A DNA stretch of 64,000 nucleotides. Source: JAKAXS01 sp965279065. Lineage in GTDB: Bacteria; Pseudomonadota; Alphaproteobacteria; Rhizobiales; Hyphomicrobiaceae. How positions within the stretch are numbered: the first letter of the stretch is position 1; the number at the start of each line of letters is the position of its first letter. The position numbers and the translations under genes are program-made. Below, in pieces: positions 9,887 through 18,746 of the stretch. The stretch spans positions 1,674,001 to 1,738,000 of the forward strand of contig OZ257134.1 of the NCBI GenBank assembly GCA_965279065.1, read 5' to 3'. Under the pieces are notes generated by a model. That model was given only the letters and a program-made list of their open reading frames with translations, did no database searches and had not been told where the DNA came from.

Positions 9887-10139
9887 CGTCAACGGCAGGT
9901 CTCTCCATGCAGCGGGTTTGGCGGCAATGGCTTGCTCCGCCTGAACAAATGCCAGGATCAACAACCCAGAACGCTTGTGTCCTTGTCGCGCGGCAGTGTT
10001 GCCAGATCACATCGGACCAGCAGTGAAGCGCGGCGATCACAGAGAGAATAGGGCAACTGTGACATTCTCGCGACAAGCCTGTGCAATTTCCCACAGTTGC
10101 GCGGAGACCGACAATGGTGAGCCGGCGGGCGATGCCCGG

Positions 10140-11594
10140 TCAGGACATGGGAGAGCGAAACACGCGAATGTCCAAGGCTTTGATTCGGCTACGTAAAGTA
10201 TTGCGGTTGAGTCCCAGGAGTTCGGCCGCCCGGATTTGATTGCCGCGCGTAGCCGCCAGGGCTGCGGTCAACAACGGCTGTTCCACCTGCCGGATCACGC
10301 GGTCATACAGGCCCGGTGGCGGCAGGTCTTTGCCGAAGCTGGCAAAATACCGGCCCATGTGGCGCTCCACCAGTTCGGAGAGATCCTTCGGCTCGCTGTC
10401 GCCTTCCGGTCCACGCGCCGGCTCGGTTTCGACCAGCTCCTGCTCGATGATCTGCTGGGTCAGTGTGTCCTGCGTGTAGAGCGCTGCCAGCCGCCGGACG
10501 AAGTTCTCGAGTTCGCGCACGTTGCCCGGCCAGTGATGCGTCTTCAGCCGCTCGATCGCCGCCGTCTCGATGGCCTTCTGCCCCAGTCCCTCGCGTGCCG
10601 CCAGCCGCAGGAAGTGCCGCACCAGGTCGCCAATGTCTTCGCCGCGCTCGCGCAACGGCGGCAGCCGCAGCGGTACGACGTTGAGCCGATAGAACAGATC
10701 CTCGCGGAACAGGCCCTGCTGAATCTGTGATTTGAGGTCGCGGTGCGTCGCAGCAATGATCCGCACATTCGTCTTGATCGGCGTACGCCCGCCGACGGTC
10801 GTGTACTCGCCCTGCTGCAGCACACGCAGCAGCCGCGTCTGCGCCTCCAACGGCATGTCGCCGATCTCGTCGAGGAACAGAGTGCCACCCTCGGCCTGCT
10901 CGAACCGTCCCTGGGTACGCGTCTGAGCGCCCGTGAACGCACCCTTCTCGTGACCGAACAGCTCGCTCTCGATCAGCTCGCGAGGGATTGCCGCCATGTT
11001 GATGGCAACGAACGGACCCTGGCGCCGTCGACCATGATCATGCAGTACGCGCGCCACGAGTTCTTTGCCGGTCCCGCTCTCGCCGTTGATCATGACCGTC
11101 AGGTCGGTCTGCGTCAGCCGTGCAAGCGCCCGGTAGATTTCCTGCATCGCCGCCGAGCGGCCGATCAGCGGCAAGTCCTCGCCGCTATCGGCTTCCTGTC
11201 CATTGCTCCGCTGCGGCGGCCGGCGTGCCGCACCGGTCAGCGCGCGCCCCACGACGGAGACGACCTCCGACAGGTCGAATGGCTTGGGCAGGTACTCGTA
11301 AGCACCTTTCTCCGCCGCCGTCAGCGCCGTCATCAGCGTGTTCTGCGCGCTCATGACGATGATCGGCAGTTCAGGCCGCAGCTTCTTGATGCGCGGAATG
11401 AGGTCGAATGCGTTCTCGTCCGGCATGATGACGTCGGTAATGACGACGTCGCCCTCGCCCTGGCTGACCCATCGCCATAGCGTCGCGGCATTGCCCGTGG
11501 CCCGCGGCGCATATCCCGCTCTCGCCAGCGCCTGGTTCAGCACCGTGCGGATGGCCGTGTCGTCATCCGCGATCAGGATCGTGCCTCGGGCCAT
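10140..11594 (-). CDS. ntrC: Nitrogen response regulator NtrC
   Basis: A sigma-54 activator of the nitrogen regulon, 484 residues. The receiver has Asp54 as phosphoacceptor (VITDVIMP) and Lys104. The AAA+ domain has Walker A GESGTGKE (171-178), an intact GAFTGA loop (218-223) and FLDEIGDMP. The C-terminal Fis-like helix-turn-helix is AAELLGLNRNTLRSRIKAL. It follows ntrB by 38 bases. Likely targets in this window are the amt gene and possibly the putrescine operon, both with -24/-12 type sequences upstream. Confidence 0.96.
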   Translation of the reverse strand: MARGTILIADDDTAIRTVLNQALARAGYAPRATGNAATLWRWVSQGEGDVVITDVIMPDENAFDLIPRIKKLRPELPIIVMSAQNTLMTALTAAEKGAYEYLPKPFDLSEVVSVVGRALTGAARRPPQRSNGQEADSGEDLPLIGRSAAMQEIYRALARLTQTDLTVMINGESGTGKELVARVLHDHGRRRQGPFVAINMAAIPRELIESELFGHEKGAFTGAQTRTQGRFEQAEGGTLFLDEIGDMPLEAQTRLLRVLQQGEYTTVGGRTPIKTNVRIIAATHRDLKSQIQQGLFREDLFYRLNVVPLRLPPLRERGEDIGDLVRHFLRLAAREGLGQKAIETAAIERLKTHHWPGNVRELENFVRRLAALYTQDTLTQQIIEQELVETEPARGPEGDSEPKDLSELVERHMGRYFASFGKDLPPPGLYDRVIRQVEQPLLTAALAATRGNQIRAAELLGLNRNTLRSRIKALDIRVFRSPMS

Positions 11595-11632
11595 CTCTCA
11601 ACCTTTCCAAGTATTCGCGGCCGGCCGGACGA

Positions 11633-12781
11633 TCATGCCAGGGCCGACAGTGGTTTCAACGCCGCCCGCGGCCGATCCTGCATTGGCAGCAGCACGCGGA
11701 AGACGGTACGTTTCGGTTCGCTGTCGCATTCGATGATGCCGCCGTGATCGCCGATGATTTTCGCCACCAGCGCCAGCCCCAGTCCGGTGCCGGTGCGCTT
11801 GGTAGTCACGAACGGATCAAACAGGTGCGGCTTCATGTGATCGGGGACGCCGGGGCCGTTGTCCTCGATCTGGATCATCAAGGGCAGGCTCTGGCGCTGC
11901 GTCGACCCGGGCACCGACAGGCGCACGCCGGGCCGGAACGCGGTCTGCATCACGATGCGGCCTTCATGCGAGGTATCGCTGATCGCTTCGGCCGCATTCT
12001 TGACGAGGTTGAGGAACGCCTGGACCAGCTTGTCGCGGTTGGCTGGAATTGGCGGCAGCGAGGGATCGAAATCCTCGATGAAGCGCACACCGCGCGCAAA
12101 GCCCGTCTCTGACAGCCTGCGCACATGATCCAGGACGTCGTGGATGTTGACCGGCTCCTTCGCCAGTGGCCGCTCGTCGCCGAACACCTCCATGCGATCG
12201 ACGAGATTGCGGATGCGTTCGGTCTCCGAGCAGATCAGCTGGGTCAGCACCCGGTCGTCGTCAGTGGTGTTCTGCTCCAGCAGTTGCGCCGCGCCGCGAA
12301 TACCCGACAGCGGGTTCTTGATCTCATGCGCCAGCACCGCCGCCATTCCCGACACCGAGCGCGCCGCGGCGCGATGCGTCAGCTGCCGCTCGATCATCTG
12401 CGCCATGGTCCGCTGCTGCAGCATCAGCACGATCATGCCCGGCTGATCCGGCAGCGGCCCCGCGTGCACATCGATCAGCTTCGGGCTGTTGAACTTGGGC
12501 GTCGTCAGTTCGACGGCATATTCATTCACCGTGGCCCCCGTCGCCCGCACCTGGTCGATCAAGGCAAGCAGCGGGCAGCCGAACGACAGCACATCGTCCA
12601 GGGGCCCACGCTTCATCATGGCGATGCCGGTGGACAGAAAGGCTTCCGCGGAAGCGTTCGCGTAGACGACACGGTTTTCGTCGGCGATGACTAGAATGGG
12701 ATGCGGCAAGGCAGCAAGGAGGATGTCGTGTTCCACTGGCCGGCGGATGGCCGCGGCGCGTTCGACTTTGGATTTGCTCAT
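11633..12781 (-). CDS. ntrB: Nitrogen sensor kinase/phosphatase NtrB
   Basis: A soluble kinase of 382 residues that sets NtrC phosphorylation in response to PII proteins. An N-terminal PAS domain (LPHPILVIADENRVVYANAS) is followed by HisKA with His152 in VLAHEIKNPLSGIRG and an ATPase domain (NLVKNAAEA, DNGPGVP, GTGLGLALV). The start at 12781 overlaps the dusB stop in ATGA, a 4-base overlap implying translational coupling. An upstream in-frame start would run deep into dusB and is unlikely. The order dusB-ntrB-ntrC is conserved in Alphaproteobacteria. Confidence 0.95.
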   Translation of the reverse strand: MSKSKVERAAAIRRPVEHDILLAALPHPILVIADENRVVYANASAEAFLSTGIAMMKRGPLDDVLSFGCPLLALIDQVRATGATVNEYAVELTTPKFNSPKLIDVHAGPLPDQPGMIVLMLQQRTMAQMIERQLTHRAAARSVSGMAAVLAHEIKNPLSGIRGAAQLLEQNTTDDDRVLTQLICSETERIRNLVDRMEVFGDERPLAKEPVNIHDVLDHVRRLSETGFARGVRFIEDFDPSLPPIPANRDKLVQAFLNLVKNAAEAISDTSHEGRIVMQTAFRPGVRLSVPGSTQRQSLPLMIQIEDNGPGVPDHMKPHLFDPFVTTKRTGTGLGLALVAKIIGDHGGIIECDSEPKRTVFRVLLPMQDRPRAALKPLSALA

Positions 12782-13797
12782 GCTGCGGCCTCGTGAGCTG
12801 CCGCGTAGAACTCGCCAAGGCCTTCGAGCGCACGTTGCGCAGCCTCCTCCGTGCAGAGGCGGCGACGCCAAGCCTTGAGTTCGGGCGATCCAGCATCGAG
12901 CCCGCTCGACTCCAGATACCAGCCCATGTGCTTGCGAGCGTTGCGCAACCCCAGGAACTCACCGTAGTGCGCCAGCATCGCCTCGATATGGGTAACCGCG
13001 ATACGCCCCTGCTCAACCAACGTTGGCGCCTTGTCACCGGTCGTCCCCGTCAGCTCCCGACCGATCTGCCCCGCGAGCCACGGTGCGCCGTAACTGCCGC
13101 GCCCGATCATGACGCCGTCTGCCCCAGATGCGGCGAGCGCCGATCGCGCATCCGCCACGGAGCGGATGTCACCGTTGACGATGACCGGGATCGACACCGC
13201 CTGCTTCACCCGCCTCACGTCGGCCCAGTCGGCCGTGCCCTTGAAGTACTGGCAGCGCGTGCGCCCGTGCACCGTGATGAGCTGGATGCCGGCGGCCTCT
13301 GCGCGGCGTGCCAGGTCCGGCGCATTTCGGTTCGCATCATCCCAGCCCAACCGCATCTTCAGCGTGACCGGCACGTCAACGGCACCGACCACGGCGTCGA
13401 TCAGCGCGACGGCATGGTCGAGGTCGCGCATCAGCGCGCTACCCGAGAGCTTGCCCGTCACCTCGCGTGCCGGGCAGCCCATGTTGATGTCGATGATGTC
13501 GGCGCCGAGATCCCGGGCGACGCGCGCGCCCTCGCCCATCCAGCGCGCTTCGCATCCAACAAGTTGTATGACGAATGGCGACAGCTCTCGCCCGTCTGCG
13601 CGGCGCATGACGTCGGCGCGCTGACGGACCAGCTCGGCACTTGCCACCATTTCTGATACGACAAGGCCCGCGCCGAGCTGGTGCGCCAGCTGACGGAATG
13701 GCAGATCGGATACGCCGGTCATCGGAGCCAACAAAACCGCGTTAGGCAAGCGATGCCGGCCAATCTGAAGTTCGGCCCTTTGTGTCGTGCCCGTCAC
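12778..13797 (-). CDS. dusB: tRNA-dihydrouridine synthase B
   Basis: A flavin (FMN) enzyme that reduces uridines in the tRNA D-loop with NADPH. 339 residues with the TIM-barrel signatures LAPMTGVSDLPFR near the start, INMGCPAREVTGKLSGSALM with the catalytic Cys, VHGRTR, and the FMN-phosphate loop VNGDI / ADGVMIGRG. It starts with GTG and is the first gene of the dusB-ntrB-ntrC operon; the gene pair dusB-ntrB overlaps by 4 bases. Overlapping palindromes (13815-13855) sit just upstream. Confidence 0.94.
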   Translation of the reverse strand: MTGTTQRAELQIGRHRLPNAVLLAPMTGVSDLPFRQLAHQLGAGLVVSEMVASAELVRQRADVMRRADGRELSPFVIQLVGCEARWMGEGARVARDLGADIIDINMGCPAREVTGKLSGSALMRDLDHAVALIDAVVGAVDVPVTLKMRLGWDDANRNAPDLARRAEAAGIQLITVHGRTRCQYFKGTADWADVRRVKQAVSIPVIVNGDIRSVADARSALAASGADGVMIGRGSYGAPWLAGQIGRELTGTTGDKAPTLVEQGRIAVTHIEAMLAHYGEFLGLRNARKHMGWYLESSGLDAGSPELKAWRRRLCTEEAAQRALEGLGEFYAAAHEAAA

Positions 13798-13814
13798 GTC
13801 TTATGCTCATGCTT

Positions 13815-13855
13815 TAGGCATATCCAAACTATGCCTATCCGTTGGGCAGGATAGG
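13815..13855. promoter_or_regulatory. Two overlapping palindromes upstream of dusB-ntrBC and ispDF
   Basis: First: TAGGCATA (13815-13822), 7-base spacer, TATGCCTA (13830-13837), perfect. Second: CCTATCC (13834-13840), 8-base spacer, GGATAGG (13849-13855), perfect. They share CCTA, so in RNA the two hairpins cannot form together. They lie 18-58 bases before the dusB start on the minus strand and about 100 bases before ispDF on the plus strand. Either paired operators or an RNA switch is possible. Confidence 0.45.
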
Positions 13856-13950
13856 TGGCACTTTTACATTTCGCAAGCGCAAACAAATCACTCGTCCATT
13901 GCGCGAACGCCGCACCGGGGATAAGCGGAGCGCATGAAACAGCAGTGTGA

Positions 13951-15135
13951 TTGGCCCAAGAGGTGAAGACGGCGGCAATCATCGTCGCGGCCGGCTCCGG
14001 CACGCGCGCGGCGCAAGGCTCTGACTTGCCAAAGCAATATGCCGATCTGGACGGGCGGTGCATGCTCGCCCTTTCGTTGCGGACTTTCGCGGCGCACGAT
14101 GCCATCGACACGATCCTGGTCGTCATAAACTCCGAACACCGCAGCCTCTATGAGCGTGCGGCATGCCAGGCACCATCGCCGAAACTCTTGCCGCCGGTAA
14201 GCGGTGGAGCCACACGTCAGGCTTCGGTGCTCGCCGGACTGGAAGCCCTGAACGGCCAAAACCCTGACCGGATCCTCGTCCATGATGCCGCCCGTCCCTT
14301 TGTGTCGAGCGATACGATCTCCGCCGTGCTTGACGCCCTTGAGAACCATGCCGGTGCACTTGCTGCCGTCCCCCTCGCGGATACCCTGAAGCGCGCCGCC
14401 GCAAGCGATGTCGTCGCCGAAACGATCGAACGCACGGGGCTGTGGCGCGCCCAGACCCCACAGGGTTTCCGCTATTCGAAGTTGCTCGCCGCCCACCGCC
14501 GCGCCGCGGCCATCGGAACCATGACCTTCACCGACGACGCGTCGATCGCCGAATGGGCAGGCCTCACGGTAGCGCTCGTTCACGACAATGCAGCAAACGC
14601 CAAAATCACCACCGCCGAGGATCTCGCAATGGCGCAGGCATCAAGCCCGGCAATGGAGCCGCGTACCGGCACTGGATTTGACGTGCATCGCTTCGCCGCC
14701 GGCGATCACGTCTGGCTATGCGGCGTCAAAATTCCCCATTCCCATTGTCTTGAAGGCCATTCCGATGCCGACGTTGGCCTGCACGCACTCACTGACGCCC
14801 TTCTCGGTGCGCTGGGCGACGGCGACATAGGCCAGCATTTCCCCCCCACCGATCCGAAGTGGAAGGGCGCTGCCTCGCATCTGTTCCTGAGCGATGCCCG
14901 CGACCGTGTGACGACCCGTGGCGGCCGCATCGCCAACGTTGACGTCACCTTGCTCTGCGAGGTCCCAAAGATCGGCCCCCATCGCCAGGCCATGCAAGCC
15001 GCAATCGCCACGATCCTGCAGATCGACCCATCCCGGGTCGGCGTCAAAGCCACGACGACGGAGCAACTTGGTTTCACGGGGCGCCGCGAGGGAATTGCGG
15101 CAATGGCGAGTGCCACCCTCCTGGTTCCAGCGTAG
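13951..15135 (+). CDS. ispDF: Bifunctional IspD/IspF of the MEP isoprenoid pathway
   Basis: A fusion of two pathway steps. Residues 1 to about 232 are IspD, which makes CDP-methylerythritol from MEP and CTP (AAGSGTR, LPKQYADLDGR, GGATRQASV, HDAARPFV). From about 237 it is IspF, which makes the 2,4-cyclodiphosphate (TGFDVHRF with metal ligands Asp244 and His246; GHSDADVGLHALTDALLGA). The fusion is typical of Alphaproteobacteria. The start is TTG at 13951 or the in-frame GTG at 13963; no ATG is in frame. It is transcribed divergently from dusB. Confidence 0.95.
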   Translation: MAQEVKTAAIIVAAGSGTRAAQGSDLPKQYADLDGRCMLALSLRTFAAHDAIDTILVVINSEHRSLYERAACQAPSPKLLPPVSGGATRQASVLAGLEALNGQNPDRILVHDAARPFVSSDTISAVLDALENHAGALAAVPLADTLKRAAASDVVAETIERTGLWRAQTPQGFRYSKLLAAHRRAAAIGTMTFTDDASIAEWAGLTVALVHDNAANAKITTAEDLAMAQASSPAMEPRTGTGFDVHRFAAGDHVWLCGVKIPHSHCLEGHSDADVGLHALTDALLGALGDGDIGQHFPPTDPKWKGAASHLFLSDARDRVTTRGGRIANVDVTLLCEVPKIGPHRQAMQAAIATILQIDPSRVGVKATTTEQLGFTGRREGIAAMASATLLVPA

Positions 15136-15153
15136 GCGGACGATTGATCCGCC
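15135..15153 (+). terminator. Short hairpin after ispDF
   Basis: GGCGGA/TCCGCC (6 bp, 7-base loop) begins at the last base of the ispDF stop codon. There is no T run, so termination is uncertain. Confidence 0.3.
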
Positions 15154-15223
15154 GTTGACCCTGACTCCAGAATCGCGGCATCAAGTGGTTGTATGAACAA
15201 AAAGCTAAGAGGGCTGGCGGGAT

Positions 15224-15715
15224 ATGAATATGATGGCAACGCACACGCTTGAGCGCTCCACGTCGGATTCCGCCAACATCACGGACATCGCAGCCAGCAC
15301 GGCCGCCACCTGTTTGGCGACGCGCGTGCGTCAGCTGTCGCGCATCATCACCCGCGTTTATGACGACGCCATGCGACCGCTCGGCATCACCGCCAGCCAG
15401 TACACGCTGCTGGCCCAGCTCGCTTCGCGTGACGGCATCACCGCGGTAGAGATCGGCCACGAACTCGACATTGAGAAGTCGACCTTGTCGCGCAACTTGA
15501 AGCGCCTCCTGGCGCTGGGCCACATCATCATGGATCCGCCGGCCGGTCGTCGCGGTCGTGGCCTGCACCTGACACCGAAAGGTCAGGCCGTACTGAAAGA
15601 AGCTTATCCGATCTGGCAGGGTGCCCAGACCCGCGCGATCGCCGCAATGGGTGCCGACAGCCGCGAACGCCTCGACGATCTGCTTGGCCACGCCGTGAAG
15701 CTGGCGGCCGTCTGA
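15224..15715 (+). CDS. MarR family transcriptional regulator
   Basis: A 163-residue winged-helix repressor type. The DNA-binding core is ITAVEIGHELDIEKSTLSRN followed by LKRLLALGHI, and the wing is GRRGRGLHLTPKG. Helices on both sides form the MarR dimer interface. The start ATG 15224 has AGAGGG (15208-15213) upstream; an in-frame ATG at 15230 is possible. No efflux or catabolic gene is adjacent, so the target and ligand are unknown. A hairpin with a T-rich tail follows the gene. Confidence 0.88.
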   Translation: MNMMATHTLERSTSDSANITDIAASTAATCLATRVRQLSRIITRVYDDAMRPLGITASQYTLLAQLASRDGITAVEIGHELDIEKSTLSRNLKRLLALGHIIMDPPAGRRGRGLHLTPKGQAVLKEAYPIWQGAQTRAIAAMGADSRERLDDLLGHAVKLAAV

Positions 15716-15751
15716 TCGCGGTTGCGCCGGACCAATTGCGACGTAACAATC

Positions 15752-15782
15752 AAGGGTGGCGCGCCGCGAGGCCGCCGCCCTT
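15752..15782 (+). terminator. Hairpin terminator after the marR-type gene
   Basis: AAGGGTGGCG (15752-15761) pairs with CGCCGCCCTT (15773-15782), 10 bp with one wobble and an 11-base loop, followed by CTTATT. It lies between the marR-type gene and pncC. Confidence 0.55.
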
Positions 15783-15799
15783 CTTATTGAGATGTCTGC

Positions 15800-16303
15800 A
15801 TGAGTCTGTTTGCCCCCGAGCTCTTTCAAGCCGCCACAGCGCTACTCGACGATTTGGCGGCGCGCGAACTCCGCCTGGTGACCGTCGAGAGCTGCACGGG
15901 CGGCCTCGTGGCAGGATTGCTGACCGAAGTCCCCGGATCGTCACGCGTCGTCGACCGGGGCTTCGTCACGTACTCCAACGAATCCAAGAGCGACATGGTC
16001 GGAGTCGATCCCGTGCTGTTGATGGCGCACGGTGCCGTCAGCGCCCAGGTCGCCAGCGCCATGGCCGAGGGCGTCCTGGAGCACTGTGAGGCCGACGTTG
16101 CCGTTGCGATTACCGGAGTCGCCGGCCCTGACGGCGGAACGCAAGCCAAGCCGGTTGGGCTGGTCCATTTCGCCGCCGCGCGTCGTGGGATGGCAGCTAT
16201 TCATCGCGAAAAGCGCTACGGCAGCATCGGTCGTCAGCAGATCAGGCTCGCCGCCGTCGCCGAGGCCCTGGATCTCGTGCGCGCGATTACGAATGGCGCC
16301 TAG
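15800..16303 (+). CDS. pncC: Nicotinamide-nucleotide amidase (CinA C-terminal domain protein)
   Basis: A stand-alone CinA-C domain of 167 residues that deamidates NMN to nicotinate mononucleotide in pyridine-nucleotide recycling. Signatures are VESCTGGLVAGLLT with the catalytic Ser, FVTYSNESK, GAVSAQVA and ITGVAGPDGGT. The N-terminal MoCF-like domain of full CinA is absent, as in many proteobacteria. Its TAG stop overlaps the stop codon of the convergent DUF502 gene in CTAG. Confidence 0.92.
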   Translation: MSLFAPELFQAATALLDDLAARELRLVTVESCTGGLVAGLLTEVPGSSRVVDRGFVTYSNESKSDMVGVDPVLLMAHGAVSAQVASAMAEGVLEHCEADVAVAITGVAGPDGGTQAKPVGLVHFAAARRGMAAIHREKRYGSIGRQQIRLAAVAEALDLVRAITNGA

Positions 16304-17103
16304 CTGGTAGGCGGCGGTTGCGTCCTGGCAGCTTTTTCGGCCAGTTGCTTCAGCCGCGCCTGGTAGTCGGGCGTGACCATGCCGCCGGAGATGACGATCT
16401 TCGCCGCGTCTTCCGTGCTCATTTTCAGAAGGATGACGTCCCGGCGCGGCAGGAAGCAGATGAACCCTGTCGGCGGCACGATACCGGTCGGCATGAACAC
16501 GCTGACGAGGTCGTCCTCTCCGCCCGGCCTCACCGCCGCGATTTCGCCGCCACCTTCGCCGGTCACGAACACCAGCGACCAGATGCCCTTCGACGGAAAT
16601 TCGATCAGCCCGACTTTCTGCACGTTCTGTGCGGGGCCCGTGACACTGACGACGGACTCAAAGATCTGCTTCAGCGCCCGATAGACGTTGCGCACGATCG
16701 GCATGTTGTCGAGTGCCATCTCGCCGAACGAGATCAGTGATCGGCCCAGCAGGTTGGCAGCCAGCGCCCCGATCATCGTCAGGCCGAAGATGCCGAACAC
16801 CAACCCGATCCCCGGCACCGCAAAGGGCAGATAGGTCTCCGGCAGATAGGCGTGCGGAACGAGTGGCTTCACCCACGTGTCGACGTAGTTGATGAACCAC
16901 CAGATGATGTAGATCGTGATGGTCACGGGGCCGACGATGATGAGGCCCGTCAGGAAATAGTTGCGCAGCCTGGCGCCGATGCGCAGGCCGGCGGGATGGT
17001 CCTCCTCCGCCAACCGCTTCAAACCCTCGCTCAGAGCGGAGTGGGATGAATTGCCGTTGCCGTTGGGAATGAAGTCGGGTCCGGGTGGAGGTGTCTTCGT
17101 CAT
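16300..17103 (-). CDS. DUF502 family membrane protein
   Basis: A protein of about 267 residues with two membrane helices near the N-terminus (YFLTGLIIVGPVTITIYIIW and PGIGLVFGIFGLTMIGALAA), then a soluble domain with the family motif PIVRNVYRALKQIFE and PRRDVILLKMS. DUF502 proteins are widespread in Proteobacteria and plants (COV1-like), with no agreed biochemical role in bacteria. Start choice is uncertain: ATGs at 17103, 17112 and 17130 are all in frame and none has a strong ribosome site. The stop overlaps that of pncC. Confidence 0.88.
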   Translation of the reverse strand: MTKTPPPGPDFIPNGNGNSSHSALSEGLKRLAEEDHPAGLRIGARLRNYFLTGLIIVGPVTITIYIIWWFINYVDTWVKPLVPHAYLPETYLPFAVPGIGLVFGIFGLTMIGALAANLLGRSLISFGEMALDNMPIVRNVYRALKQIFESVVSVTGPAQNVQKVGLIEFPSKGIWSLVFVTGEGGGEIAAVRPGGEDDLVSVFMPTGIVPPTGFICFLPRRDVILLKMSTEDAAKIVISGGMVTPDYQARLKQLAEKAARTQPPPTS

Positions 17104-17199
17104 GCGCCGCATCGTGATGGGCCCGCCCATCGCCGTCAACCACCCGCCGCGTCGCCGGCGTCGCAGTGGTAACGCACGAGCCGCCCACGACAGCTGCAA

Positions 17200-18621
17200 C
17201 TATTGGGTGACAACCTGGCAATCGTAGCCCTGCGGCTTCAACGTGGTGCAGAGCTTTCTGGGATCGTTCGCATTTGCGTAGGGACCCAGGCGCACCCGGT
17301 AGAACGTACCCATATTACCGATCACGGCTTCATCGATCTGGGCCTCGGCACCGCCGAGCTGGCTGGCGTGCGCCGACATCAGGTTCTGCACCAGGCGATC
17401 AGCCTCCTCGCGCGACCTGACGGATGCCAGCTGCAGCCGGTACTTGCCCGCGGACGCCTTCGGCCCACCGGCCTTGGACGGTGCCGTTTCGACAACTGGG
17501 GCTTGCTCCTGAGGGCTGGCCGCCGCGACCTCGTATCCGGGCGCGCGCTGCGGCTCGGATGCGGATACCTGCGCTGAAGGCCCTGCGGGTTGCGTTGCCT
17601 GCTCCGCCTTGACCCATCCGGGTCCGCCAACGGCCCCGCCAGTCGAGCCGGTCGCGGGTGGTGTGTCACTGGAACTGAACATGTTGGAGAAGAACCCGCT
17701 GATCGAATTGCCGGCATTCGCAATAGGCGCGAGCATGTCCGAACTCTGCGACGTTTGAGCCGCCGGTTGTTCAGCTGGTTCAGCTAGGCCCGCCACTGGC
17801 GCGACAGGCTGGTACGCATCAGAAGCCGGTGCCGGTGAAAGTGTGGCAACAGGTGCCGTGGGCGGCTGCGGCGCGGCGGCGTGCGGCTGGGGCGGTTCTG
17901 CTGCCGGCATCGCCATAGGTGGCGGCGGAGGGCTGTTCGGATCGGCCTGCCAGACCGGACGCTCGGCCGGGGCCGACGGCGCAGCCGTTGTAACCTCGGT
18001 CGCGAAGGGCGCCGCCATAGGCGCGGCTTCCTGTTTCGTTGCGGCGACGTCGGCAGGTGGCTGCGGAGTCGGGGCCGGAACAGCCGGCGCCGCTACAGGC
18101 GCCGGTGACGGCGCTGCGGCAACGGGTGCCGTAGGCTTGGCTGCAGCAGCAGTAGCCCCTGGGCTTGGTGTTCCAACGGCGTTCGCAATCGGCGGGGCCT
18201 GATCGCCAAGTCCCGCTTCGCGATAGACTTCGTTGCGCGCCGCCATGGCAGAGGCCCGGTCCGCGTCGCTCAAACCACCGTTGACCCAGACCGCGACCGT
18301 CAAATCGGACAGCGCCTGCGCCGGCTTCTTCTGCTTTTTGTAGGCCATGCCGCGATAATAATAGGCTTGAGCCATCTTCGGCGGCGGCAGTCCGCCGTTG
18401 GCCAGCGCCGCAGTCAGAGACTGCACGGCGGGCTCGAATTTCCCGCTGTTGTAGGCCTTGGTGCCCGTATCGAGCGCCTTGAGGGAGACGTTGGGATCTT
18501 TCTTGGCCGCAGCCTCATCGCCGGCCGGCTTTTTGACCATCTGGGCATCGGCAGCCGTGGCCGGAACGGCCAGCGCAGCGGCCATCAGCCATAAGGTCAG
18601 TTTCCGGTACCCCGGCCGCAT
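17200..18621 (-). CDS. Secreted TPR and SPOR domain protein
   Basis: A 473-residue exported protein. A signal peptide (about 26 residues, ending ADA) is followed by a TPR-like helical region (about 50-135) containing KAYNSGKFEPAVQSLTAAL and QAYYYRGMAYKKQKKPAQAL. A long Ala/Pro-rich linker (about 140-395) follows, and a C-terminal SPOR domain (RLQLASVRSREEADRLVQNL to the end). SPOR domains bind denuded peptidoglycan, often at the division site. It lies downstream of glmS on the same strand, 125 bases away. Confidence 0.85.
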   Translation of the reverse strand: MRPGYRKLTLWLMAAALAVPATAADAQMVKKPAGDEAAAKKDPNVSLKALDTGTKAYNSGKFEPAVQSLTAALANGGLPPPKMAQAYYYRGMAYKKQKKPAQALSDLTVAVWVNGGLSDADRASAMAARNEVYREAGLGDQAPPIANAVGTPSPGATAAAAKPTAPVAAAPSPAPVAAPAVPAPTPQPPADVAATKQEAAPMAAPFATEVTTAAPSAPAERPVWQADPNSPPPPPMAMPAAEPPQPHAAAPQPPTAPVATLSPAPASDAYQPVAPVAGLAEPAEQPAAQTSQSSDMLAPIANAGNSISGFFSNMFSSSDTPPATGSTGGAVGGPGWVKAEQATQPAGPSAQVSASEPQRAPGYEVAAASPQEQAPVVETAPSKAGGPKASAGKYRLQLASVRSREEADRLVQNLMSAHASQLGGAEAQIDEAVIGNMGTFYRVRLGPYANANDPRKLCTTLKPQGYDCQVVTQ

Positions 18622-18746
18622 GTTCCACCCTAGCGATTCTATAAGGCCGCGAGTCGCACCCCTACGCCCACGGAACCCCAGTCAAAGCAGGTCCAAGAGG
18701 CAAATCAAGGGCAGCCCCATTTTCGGGCACTTCCCCTGTGGCACTG

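Noticed and set aside
13856..13875. TGGCAC resembling a -24 element upstream of ispDF
   Set aside because: There is no GC at the required 10-base spacing and no TTGC-like -12 element.
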